From Panopea generosa (lineage: Eukaryota; Mollusca; Bivalvia; Adapedonta; Hiatellidae): 64,000 nucleotides of DNA. Within the stretch, counting starts at the first letter, position 1. The number at the start of each line of letters is the position of its first letter. The notes below the pieces were generated by a model, which was given only the letters and a program-made list of their open reading frames with translations, had not been told where the DNA came from and did no database searches. The translations under genes were made by a program, and so were the position numbers. Below are positions 35,477 through 46,100 of this stretch, piece after piece. The stretch lies in assembly GCA_029582155.1 (NCBI GenBank), contig CM055903.1, positions 39,849,353 to 39,913,352 of the forward strand. Reading direction: 5' to 3'.

Positions 35477-37470
35477 AGTATATTATCAAACGTTCACTGT
35501 ATATAAACTTAAAAATATTCTCCGAATTTAGCCAGTATATACTACATATATTGATTAAATAAAGTCTGCAAACGTTCACGGTATTTATATTTAAATATGT
35601 TATCAGAATGTTGTCAGAATATATTGCATCTGCTGATTAAATAGGCCCTACAAACGATCGCGGTATTTATATTTAAATATGTTATCAGAATGTTGTCAGA
35701 ATATATTGTATCTGCTGATTAAATAGGCCCTGCAAACGATCGTGGTATTTATATTAAAAAATGTTATCAGAATGTTGTCAGAATAAATTGTATCTACTGA
35801 TTAAATAGGCCCTACAAACGATTGCGGTATCTATATTTAAAGATGTTATCAGTATGTTGTCAGAATTAATTGTATCTGCTGATTAAATAGGCCCTACAAA
35901 CGATAGCAGTATTTATATTTAAAAATGTTATCAGAATGTTGTCAGAATAAATTGTATCTACTGATTAAATAGGCCCTACAAACGATCGCGGTATTTATAT
36001 TAGAAAATGTTATCAGAATGTTGTCAGAATAAATTGTATTTGCTGATTAAATAGGCCCTACAAACGATTGCGGTATTTATATTTAAATGTTATCAGAATG
36101 TTGTCAGGATATATTGTATCTGCTGATTAAATAGGCCCTACAAACGATCGCAGTATTTATATTTATATATGTTATCAGAATATTGTCAGATATAAATTGT
36201 ATCTACTGATTAAATAGGCCCTACAAACGATCGCGGTATTTATATTTAAATATGTTATCAGAATGTTGTCAGAATATATCTCATATATTGATTAAATAGG
36301 CACTTCAAACGATCAAGGTATTTATATTTAAATATGTTATCAGAATGTTGTCAGAATAAATTGTATCTACTGATCAAATAGACACTACAAACGGTCGCGG
36401 TTTGTATATTAGAATATGTTATCAGAATGTTGTCAGAATATATATTGTATGTACTGATTAAATAGGCCATACAAACGATCGCACTATTTATATTCAAACA
36501 TGTTATCAGAATGTTGTCATATATATTATATCTACTCATTAAAAAGGCCCTACAAACGATAACGGTATTTATTTTCAAATATGTTATCAGAATGTTGTCA
36601 GAAACTTTTTGATCTATTTATTAAATAGGCTCTACAAACGATCACGGTTTCTAAACTTAAAAGATTATCAGAATTTTGTGAGAATATATTGTATCTACTG
36701 GTTAAATATGCCCCACAAACGTCCATGGTATTTATATTTAAATGTGTTATCAGAATGTTGTCAGAATATATTGTATCTACTGATTAAATAGACCTTACAA
36801 ACGATCACGGTATTTATTTTTAAATATGTTATCAGAATGTTATCAGAATATATTGACTATACTAATTAAATAGGCCCTACAAACGACCGCGGTATTTATA
36901 TTTAAATTTGTTATCAGTATGTTGTCAGAATATATTGTATCTACTGATTAAATAGCTCCTAAAAACAATATTTAGATATGTTATCAGAATATTGTCTGAA
37001 TATATTGGATCTACTTATTAAATAGGCCCTAAAAACGATATTTAGATATGTTATCAGAATGTTGTCAGAATATATTGGATCTACTTATTAAATAGGTCCT
37101 TAAAACGATATTTAGATATGTTATCAGAATGTTGTCAGAATATATTGTATCTACTGATTAAATAGGCCCTAAAAACGATATTTAGATATGTTATCAGAAT
37201 GTTGTCATATATATTGGATGTACTGATTAAATAAGCCCTAAAAACGATCACTGTATTTATATTTAATTAAATTTTTAGATTGTTGTCAGAATATATTGTA
37301 TCTACTGATTAAATAGGCCCTAAAAACGATATTTAGATATGTTATCAAAATGTTCTCTGAATATATTGTATTTACTGATTAAATAGGCCCTAAAAACGAT
37401 ATTTAGATATGTAATCAGTATGTTGTCTGAATATATCGGATCTACTAATTAAGTAGGCCCTACAAACAAT
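35477..37470. repeat. 82-bp satellite with a 70-bp deletion variant, about 25 copies
   Basis: The unit reads AAATAGGCCCTACAAACGAT, CGCGGTATTTATATTTAAAT, ATGTTATCAGAATGTTGTCA, GAATATATTGTATCTACTGA, TT. From about 36960 to 37430 most units lack the CGGTATTTATATT segment and read AAAAACGATATTTAGATATG, giving a 70-bp period. The array ends at a SINE. Confidence 0.95.
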
Positions 37471-37550
37471 CAAGGTTGTGGGACTTGAACCTACGGCCTA
37501 AGAGGTAAGTGATATTGAGATGTCGCCTTAGAATACTCTGCCAAGGAGTA
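37465..37550 (-). mobile_element. tRNA(Leu)-like SINE, family A, head only
   Basis: On the minus strand, CTTGGCAGAGTATTCTAAGGCG (A-box side) and CCGTAGGTTCAAGTCCCAC (B-box) match the heads at 8930 and 10345. No family A body is present, because the 82-bp satellite follows directly. Confidence 0.75.
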
Positions 37551-37683
37551 TCCTTGTTTCTTTTCGAGTTTCTTTATACTGAATATCTTATTTTTATTCT
37601 TTCCATCAGAAGAAATCTATCTTAAAGATATTTGGATGTCCCCACGGCAGGATGAGTTTAGACACTGTCTGAAGAGCACTCAC

Positions 37684-37801
37684 CTGTGGCCGTTGAGCCA
37701 AGCCCGGTCCAAAACGTTTAAGGAGTAGGATATTTTATTTCGGATTAATGGTGGTCTGCCAAGATATTCCTCAATCAATACAAATGGTAACCATGCACTA
37801 C
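37684..37801 (-). CDS. Candidate internal coding exon, gene unknown
   Basis: On the minus strand a pyrimidine-containing acceptor (CAACATGTTGCAG|) precedes 118 bp that are open in one frame. They end at ACAG|GTGAGT, a near-perfect 5' splice site. The 38 complete codons read as ordinary protein, rich in aliphatic and aromatic residues (Trp-Leu-Pro-Phe-Val-Leu-Ile-Glu-Glu-Tyr-Leu-Gly-Arg-Pro-Pro near the start; Leu-Asp-Arg-Ala-Trp-Leu-Asn-Gly-His at the end). Both splice junctions fall after the first base or before the last base of a codon in a self-consistent way (two bases at each end). I do not recognise the family. The exon lies between an 82-bp satellite with a SINE and a TA microsatellite, and I found no partner exon. 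It could be a real exon of a gene with long introns, or a stranded gene fragment. Confidence 0.4.
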
Positions 37802-37838
37802 CTGCAACATGTTGAAACTGACTTGAAACCAATATATA

Positions 37839-37844
<6 letters not shown>

Positions 37845-37911
<67 letters not shown>
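37845..37911. repeat. (TA)n microsatellite
   Basis: About 33 TA units. Read on the minus strand it gives a Tyr-Ile repeat, an artefact. Confidence 0.97.
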
Positions 37912-37912
<1 letters not shown>

Positions 37913-38595
37913 TGAACGGAACAGCAAACCCACCACTTTTATATTTCAAATATATTCGTCAAAATATTGAGTAGCGTTATCAGAATTTACATACGTACTA
38001 AACATGCACGTATGCATTGATTTTACATGACAGTGTTCTTTTGTATTGAGGTCCAAATTTCAAGAAAATTTCTACGATGATTTTTGAGAAAATACATAAA
38101 ATATTAGGAACATAAAATGTCAGGTGACGGCTAAGCTGTTTCGTTCAGGATAAATTTATATAAAAAAAAGTTGGTTAATCTCAATCCGTCTATAAGTATC
38201 TTCATTTTTTGTGAACAGTTTACACGTTTCAAACCTCGTAACCTCTCTTTACACATCTGGCGTGCGTGTCTTTTCATCTTCCATGCATGCTAAGATAACA
38301 ATTTTCATATTGTTATCTATAAATATTATATATTAAACTCATTTACCTAGTTCCCATAAACCGGTTGTTATATCACACTAGGTAGATGCACATACTGTTT
38401 CTGGGAATGTTATCAGTGCAAGGATCTGACGTAATTGTAGCATGTGCCGAGTTTACTTGAAGGAATTTGAAAACAGTATTCTGAACATTATTCTGAACAA
38501 AACTCAGTTAAAATGGTGACTACCGCCGTAGCAAAGATGCAAATTACTTCATACCTGGGTTTTCCAATTATAATGAAAATGTGACTTTAATGTCG

Positions 38596-38596
<1 letters not shown>
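37912..38596. other. A+T-rich DNA, nothing recognised
   Basis: No repeat array or convincing frame. Confidence 0.4.

Positions 38597-38637
<41 letters not shown>
38597..38637. repeat. (CA)n microsatellite
   Basis: About 20 CA units. Confidence 0.97.
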
Positions 38638-38641
<4 letters not shown>

Positions 38642-38732
38642 GTATTAATTAAAAAAGCTGGTGTCTTAAATGATAAATAATGTCATCCGCACAAGCATGA
38701 ATTCTCATTTGATCTATAGTGATTTAATTTTT

Positions 38733-39305
38733 ATATGAGTTTCACAAAATATGAGCCATTTATGGAAAGTTATAATCTTGTATATGAGAATCATGACTTT
38801 GCATTTATATAAAATAACAGCTATACATTAGTTTATAATTCTCATATATGACAAATGATATGACCCAGCATTTACATAAATAAAAAAATGTTACGCTAGT
38901 TTTAATATACGACAACCATGTGATAATCATGTGAACTTGCATTTACATAAATGAGACATTTTACACTAGTATATGTTCTAATATACGACAATCATGTGAT
39001 AATCATGTGAACTTGCATTTAAATAAATGAAAATTTTTCACTAGCATATGTTCTAATATACGACAATCATGTGATAATCATGTGAACTTGCATTTAAATA
39101 AATGAGACATTTTACACTAGTATATGATCTTATATACGGCAATCATGTGATAATCATGTGAACTTGCATTTACATAAAGAGACATTTTACACTAGTATAT
39201 GATTCTTATATATGACAATCATGTGATAATCAAGTGAGCTTGTCTTTACATAAAAATGAAAATTTTACACTGGTTTTATTAAATGGTATTTATATACAAC
39301 AATCA
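38733..39305. repeat. 76-bp degenerate tandem repeat, about 7 copies
   Basis: The unit contains CGACAATCATGTGATAATCA, TGTGAACTTGCATTTAAATA, AATGAGACATTTTACACTAG and TATATGTTCTAATA. The left two copies are strongly diverged; the central ones are close to each other. Confidence 0.9.
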
Positions 39306-39891
39306 TAATTATGACAATGCATCCATATGCTTCAGCTGTAAATCTACTAAATTACAACGAGTAACTAAATATCTTAATAAGTAAGAATGTGTAGCTTTAA
39401 ATTTGTATAAAAATGTTCGAAACTTAGTGTAAACTAAATTATGCAATTATACTGCGTATATGACATAATAGTTTGAAAGCTTGTTGAAACAGATACAAGT
39501 CCAATATCTAGGCCTATCTAAGACACAAACTTCCGAAAACCATGTTTATCTTAATTAGAGCCAGCAGCAATGATTTTTAATTGCGTATGACTGTTACCCC
39601 AATTAAATACAACTCGAATGGACGACATTTTGTTACTTGGATACTGAATTCGCGGTCGCGACTAAAAGACAAGGCTGGACACCTATAACAAGGACTCTCC
39701 CTAATTCCGTGCTTATATTATAAATCTTTTATTATATAACAATCACTACAGATATTGGTTTCATCGATAGAGTTTGACATTAGTGGACATTTTCGGAATA
39801 TCCTTAGTAAAAGTCTGATTAAATAAGGAATTGATGGACAGCTATTTTATCGTCTGGATATTCGACTACACCTTATATTTTTCATCTCCGC
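39306..39891. other. A+T-rich DNA, nothing recognised
   Basis: No repeat or frame of note. Confidence 0.4.
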
Positions 39892-40074
39892 GTTTCAGAT
39901 ACTAAGTAATTTGAACAAGGCCAAGAAAATGCCATTTCAGTACTTTTGTTTGCATGATCGATTTAACTGCATTTATTCAAAACGACTGTGTTACTCATCC
40001 GCTGTGTAAAATCAAACAATCAAAATCACATAAAACACAAATGATTTGTATTCGGTAATTAAACAGGCATTTAT
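39892..40074 (+). repeat. Dispersed repeat pair with 35001-35176, copy 2
   Basis: Same block order as copy 1 (GTTTCAGA, TTTTGTTTGCATGATCGATT, GCTGTGTAAAA, CATAAAACACAAATGATTTG, TATTCGGTAATTAA). It lies just upstream of the LINE relic and has the same orientation as its partner. Confidence 0.75.
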
Positions 40075-40164
40075 TATTTAAACATTAGTTAAATCATCTG
40101 ACTGGAGACATGATAACGTCTTAGTTGTATTTAAGAAGAGGGTCCAATGCGAGGTCCGCCGCAA

Positions 40165-41165
40165 CCGCTCAGTTTGTTTGACCTGTCTTTATTGTTAATT
40201 GCTATAGCACATGATTATGAGTAACGTTATAGAGAACACAGATCAGTACAGTTCTGATGGGCACTCAGCATGACTTCAAAAGGAGGATAAGTTGTAAGAC
40301 ATAACTTATATCTCTAACACTTAAACTGCCCTTCTAACTAGACATTGACCGTCAGATTGACATGATCATCTTTGACTTTTCCAAGGCGTTCGTCAGTCTA
40401 TACCACTACGGTATAAGGACTACAACCACTAGTATCTCCTTTGAATACTCTAGACAGGTCAAGGTGGTAGGGAAAAAAATAGTTATCTTTTTCTTCATTT
40501 TTCAGGGCTTTGTATTGCCGTGATTGATTTTTTCCTACCATGTGCTAAATGTTCAGTATTTTAGAAATCGCCTCTGGGTATGTCCTAGGATTCTTCTTAT
40601 TTCTGATATACATTGATGACTTGTTTTGTTTACAGAAATATTTAAAATATTGACGATTGTGATATTCTACAACAGAATCTCTAGACTCCGGCTGAGATGG
40701 AGTGTGGTATTGAATTTCATTAACATGAGTACAATGTCTTCATTGAGTCCAGGTCACGCACTCACATCAAATATTCCTACCTACTGAAGGGCCATGTCAT
40801 AGACTCCGAATCAAACAATATATCTCGGATGTCGATTAAAAACTTATTATGGAAAACAACACATTGACTTAAGAGTCAACTCTCTGCCTGGCTGCTTTAG
40901 GAGGAATAGCAAAATAAGCAAAATAAAGACAAAGACCATTGGTTCCATAAGCATGGTAAGATACAACCTGGAGTACCCTCACCAGTAAGATCAGACAATG
41001 AAAGTGGTGGTGATCCGAAGGCGTGCTGCGCGGTATACCGACTACCAACAGGTACCGAAATTTAACAACAGCCTTAGGACCATCTGCAGTGGTAGAACCT
41101 TTCAAGTGTATAGAAGGTCCAAACAACAACTCACACTACAAGACTGCCATTGAACATATGGACAC
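40165..41165 (+). pseudogene. Non-LTR retrotransposon (jockey/CR1-like) reverse transcriptase, decayed
   Basis: In its intact form this protein copies LINE RNA into DNA at the target site. The sequence preserves the family's landmarks in the right order but in shifting frames: PISLTC-like at about 40170 (with stops), a QH-F-KRR-SC block at 40265, motif A ending Phe-Asp-Phe-Ser-Lys-Ala-Phe at 40353-40391 (with Val where Asp normally follows), a Val-Leu-Gly-Phe-Phe-Leu-Phe-Leu-Ile-Tyr-Ile-Asp-Asp-Leu block at 40570-40623 and an Asp-Asp-Cys remnant of the catalytic FADD box at 40652-40660. After these come a Leu-Lys-Gly-His-Val block near 40785, a Leu-Glu-Tyr block near 40969 and the C-terminal Arg-Arg-Arg-Ala-Ala-Arg-Tyr motif near 41016. 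Multiple frameshifts and stops make it non-functional. The N-terminal endonuclease is not visible. Clade assignment is from motif style only. Confidence 0.85.
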
Positions 41166-41185
41166 CAAAGCAACTAATTACCACA

Positions 41186-41374
41186 TTGCGTCATTTATAC
41201 GTAGCAGGTAAGTACACAGCGTCATATATACGTACCAGGTAAGTACATAACGTCATGTATACTTACCAGGTAAGTACATAGCGTCATATATACGTACCAG
41301 GTAAGTACACAGCGTCATATATACGTACAGGTAAGTACACAGCGTCATATATACGTACCAGGTAAGTACACTTA
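41186..41374 (+). repeat. 31-bp tandem repeat carrying six 5' splice-site consensus sequences
   Basis: The unit reads AGCGTCATATATACGTACCA GGTAAGTACAC. Each of six units contains CAGGTAAGTA, a perfect match to the U1-binding 5' splice-site consensus. The array begins about 20 bp after the recognisable LINE C-terminus, so it may be the LINE's 3' terminal repeat or a later expansion. It is followed by a fragment of the 231-bp MITE family (about 41376-41411: AGGTAGAACCCAGC and CTCCCGAT). Confidence 0.85.
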
Positions 41375-42761
41375 AAGACGTTCAGGTAGAACCCAGCACT
41401 CCCGATTTGTTCTTTTAAAGCCTCAACATTTTTTGCCAAGGTCGTAAATATTTGTAACAGGAAACTATCAAATTACAACGCTACACTTTGCTATCTGCTG
41501 ATGGTGAATTAACACAAGTCCGTGTGTATATAGTACATCTTCTTCCAGTTTGAAATAGTTGGCAGTCGGAGTTTAACTTTTTTTAAAACTGCATATAAAA
41601 AACACTTTCTGGAAATTATTCTTTTGCCAACTAAATGTATTAACAATAATATAGTAGTATGCAACATTACAACAAAAACAATGAAAAAAAGTTCTCTTAT
41701 CTGAATCATGTACAGAATTATAGAAAACCTGCCCCCAAAGCCATCTGGCGGGTTTTATATGGCAGTTGGGGCTTTAAAATTGAGCAATTTGCTAGATTGG
41801 TCAAGTCTGGATGATTGGAAAGTAACAGTGATTTCCCTTTTTATTTTAGTTACACACTTCGTGTCAACATCTATATCAGTTATAATATCGATATTGCTAT
41901 TATCTATTATGGCTATATTATCTCAATTTACCTTTTCATATAACCTCTTTTTTTTTACCTGTAGGAAAGTTATAAGTGTGACTAAACTCAACGTCAACGA
42001 TCCTGATTGTTCCTGCGAATTATACATTATTATAAACATTAAAAGTAAATATTTTCAAGTAAATCAGTTGTTTCTGACAATTAAGTTATAGAAATACTTT
42101 AACTTACCTGTTCGTAAAACTAGCACTTTCGTTTTGCATTACGTTAATTTAATTAAGGGAAATAACTCCTTGACCAAAAACATAACAATTCTTTGTTTAG
42201 TTTCGTCATCGCCACCTCATTGCTTCGCCCTTCCATTACCAACGCCTGCGAGTATCTGTCATCTCGGCATGAATAACCTTTTTTTTATATTAAATTTAAT
42301 TAAAAAAAATTGAAATGTTTTTAATTCTAGCTGTTACTGCAATACCATTTGAATTTAACAAATAATTTTGATTCGTATCTATTTCGCACCAAGTACGACG
42401 GAAATACGTATTAACAGTTTCGAAATGTTTTCATTTTACTTCTTGTATATCAGGAATTTTATATTCCGGATGTTCAGAGAAAGTTGTATCACGACTGAGA
42501 AACGAAAATGGGCGTGTAATAGGTTTTTTTTATTTATATATCGCTAATATATCAAATATCATCAGAAAATAAACGTGTTGCTTTATTTATTGAACATTCA
42601 TTCCAGAAACAAAAGACCATATTTGATCTATAATAAATTATTGTCCAGCAATAAGTCTTAACCCCGTTACTTTTCTACATATCAATATATTTTCACTAAT
42701 CCGGTCCTCATTAATCACCCGTGACCGTGTGTCGACTGTTGGGGACGGATAAAATGCTTCA
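41375..42761. other. A+T-rich DNA; unrecognised open frames
   Basis: A 127-codon plus frame (41708-42091) encodes a mid-protein hydrophobic stretch of about 35 residues (Ile/Ser/Leu-rich), but starts in a small inverted repeat (GCCCCCAAAGCCAT and ATGGCAGTTGGGGC). On the minus strand at 42166-42290 a more G+C-rich, charged frame of about 45 codons is open without splice signals. I recognise neither and treat both as unproven. Confidence 0.3.
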
Positions 42762-43096
42762 GTGCATTTGCCGTTAGTCGTCGGGCTACACAGTCGTGTT
42801 TACTCAATAAAAATATGTAATATTATATCTTTGATATAAATAGTTCTTTATTATCGTTACAGGAAGATGACATTTTGAATATATATTATTTTAAGAACTT
42901 GAATCGTTTAATTATTTATATATTGTAATAATTGTCTGTGCTTGTTATCGTATAACTTGATTCGTGTAATTATATGTATGTGTGTAATATGTAATATGCA
43001 CCATGGTATTTGCTGTTAGTCGTCGCGCTAAACATTTGTGTTTAATCAATAAAACTATGTTATAATATATCTTTGATATAAATAGTTCTTAACTAT
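42762..43096 (+). repeat. Direct repeat of about 93 bp, 243 bp apart, bordering the 55-bp satellite
   Basis: 42762-42855 and 43005-43096 share TTTGC(C/T)GTTAGTCGTCG, GTGTTTA(C/A)TCAATAAAA and ATATCTTTGATATAAATAGT. The second copy ends where the satellite's left border begins (about 43101-43135), so the pair may mark an older array edge or an element boundary. Confidence 0.8.
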
Positions 43097-43135
43097 TTCT
43101 CCAACAAGAACGAGTGTGCCCTCTCCGATATATAG

Positions 43136-46100
43136 ACCCCGCCCAAAATACGGTAATAAGCCTGGACACATAAGTAAACAAATAAGGCACACCCCATCCA
43201 TAATACTGTAATAAACATGGACACATAAGTAAACAAACAAGGCACACCCCACCCCAAAGACGGTAATAAGCCCGGACACATAAGTAAACGAACAAGGCAA
43301 ACCTCACTCCAAAGACGGTAATAAACCTGGACACATAAGTAAACGAACAATGCAAACCCCACCCCAACGACAGTAATACGATTGAACACATAAGTAAACG
43401 ATCAAGTCACATCCCACCCCAAAGACGGTAATAAGCCTGGACACATCAGTAAACGATCAAAGCACACCCCACTCCCAAGACGGTAATACGCCTGGACACA
43501 TAAGTAAACGAACAAGGCACACCCCACCTTAAAGACGGTAATGAGTCTGGACACGTTAGTAAACAAACAAGGCACACCCCACTCCAAAGACGGTAATAAG
43601 CCTGGACACATCAGTAAACAAACAAGGCACACCCCAACCCAAAGACGGTAATAAGCCTGGACACATCAGTAAACAAACAAGGCACACCCCAACCCAAAGA
43701 CGGTAATAAGCCTGGACGCATAAGTAAACAAACAAGGCACACCCCACTCAAAAGACGGTAATAAGCATGGACGCATAAGTAAACAAACAAGGCACACCCA
43801 ACTCCAAAGACGGTAATAAGCCTGGACACATAAGTAAACAAACAAGGCACATCCCAACCCAAAGACGGTAATAAGCCTGGACACATAAGTAAACAAACAA
43901 GGCACACCCCACTCCAAAGACGGTAATAAGCCTGGACACATCAGTAAACAAACAAGGCACACCCCAACCCAAAGACGGTAATAAGCCTGGACACATCAGT
44001 AAACAAACAAGGCACACCCCAACCCAAAGACGGTAATAAGCCTGGACGCATAAGTAAACAAACAAGGCACACCCCACTCAAAAGACGGTAATAAGCATGG
44101 ACGCATAAGTAAACAAACAAGGCACACCCAACTCCAAAGACGGTAATAAGCCTGGACACATAAGTAAACAAACAAGGCACACCCAACTCCAAAGACGGTA
44201 ATAAGCCTGGACACATAAGTAAACGATCAAGTCACATCCCACCCCAAAGACGGTAATAAGCCTGGACACATCAGTAAACGATCAAGGCACACCCCACTCC
44301 CAAGACGGTAATACGCCTGGACACATAAGTAAACGAACAAGGCACACCCCACCTTAAAGACGGTAATGAGTCTGGACACGTTAGTAAACAAACAAGGCAC
44401 ACCCCACTCCAAAGACGGTAATAAGCCTGGACACATCAGTAAACAAACAAGGCACACCCCAACCCAAAGACGGTAATAAGCCTGGACACATCAGTAAACA
44501 AACAAGGCACACCCCAACCCAAAGACGGTAATAAGCCTGGACGCATAAGTAAACAAACAAGGCACACCCCACTCCAAAGACGGTAATAAGCCTGGACGCA
44601 TAAGTAAACAAACAAGGCACACCCAACTCCAAAGACGGTAATAAGCCTGGACACATAAGTAAACAAACAAGGCACATCCCAACCCAAAGACGGTAATAAG
44701 CTTGGACGCATAAGTAAACAAACAAGGCACACCCAACTCCAAAGACGGTAATAAGCCTGGACACATAAGTAAACAAACAAGGCACACCCCACTCCAAAGA
44801 CGGTAATAAGCCTGGACACATAAGTAAACAAACAAGGCACACCCCACTCCAAAGACGGTAATAAGCCTGGACACATCAGTAAACAAACAAGGCACACCCC
44901 AACCCAAAGACGGTAATAAGCCTGGACACATCAGTAAACAAACAAGGCACACCCCACTCCAAAGACGGTAATAAGCCTGGACGCATAAGTAAACAAACAA
45001 GGCACACCCAACTCCAAAGACGGTAATAAGCCTGGACACATAAGTAAACAAACAAGGCACATCCCAACCCCAAAGACGGTAATAAGCCTGGACGCATAAG
45101 TAAACAAACAAGGCAAACCCCACTCCCAAGACGGTAATACGCCTGGACACATAAGTAAACAAACAAGGCACATCCCAACCCAAAGACGGTAATAAGCTTG
45201 GACGCATAAGTAAACAAACAAGGCACACCCCACTCCCAAGACGGTAATACGCCTGGACACATAAGTAAACGAACAAGGCACACCCCACTCCAAAGACGGT
45301 AATAAGCCTGGACGCATCAGTAAACAAACAAGGCACACCCCACTCCAAAGACGGTAATAAGCCTGGACGCATAAGTAAACAAACAAGGCACACCCCAACC
45401 CAAAGACGGTAATAAGCTTGGACACATCAGTAAACAAACAAGGCACACCCAACCCCAAAGACGGTAATAAGCCTGGACGCATAAGTAAACAAACAAGGCA
45501 AACCCCACTCCCAAGACGGTAATACGCCTGGACACATAAGTAAACAAACAAGGCACACCCAACTCCAAAGACGGTAATAAGCCTGGACACATAAGTAAAC
45601 AAACAAGGCACACCCCACTCCCAAGACGGTAATACGCCTGGACACATAAGTAAACGAACAAGGCACACCCCACTCCAAAGACGGTAATAAGCCTGGACGC
45701 ATCAGTAAACAAACAAGGCACACCCCACTCCAAAGACGGTAATAAGCCTGGACGCATAAGTAAACAAACAAGGCACACCCCAACCCAAAGACGGTAATAA
45801 GCTTGGACACATCAGTAAACAAACAAGGCACACCCAACCCCAAAGACGGTAATAAGCCTGGACGCATAAGTAAACAAACAAGGCAAACCCCACTCCCAAG
45901 ACGGTAATACGCCTGGACACATCAGTAAACAAACAAGGCACACCCAACTCCAAAGACGGTAATAAGCCTGGACACATAAGTAAACAAACAAGGCACACCC
46001 CACTCCCAAGACGGTAATACGCCTGGACACATAAGTAAACGAACAAGGCACACCCCACCTTAAAGACGGTAATAAGCATGGACACATCAGTAAACAAACA

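Noticed and set aside
41708..42091. 127-codon frame with a hydrophobic stretch that could be a membrane protein
   Set aside because: A+T-driven Ile/Leu/Phe content, a start within a small inverted repeat, no homologue recognised.
42166..42290. Charged minus-strand frame of about 45 codons in a G+C-richer patch
   Set aside because: No acceptor or donor and no recognised family. The sequence style could equally be a dispersed repeat.
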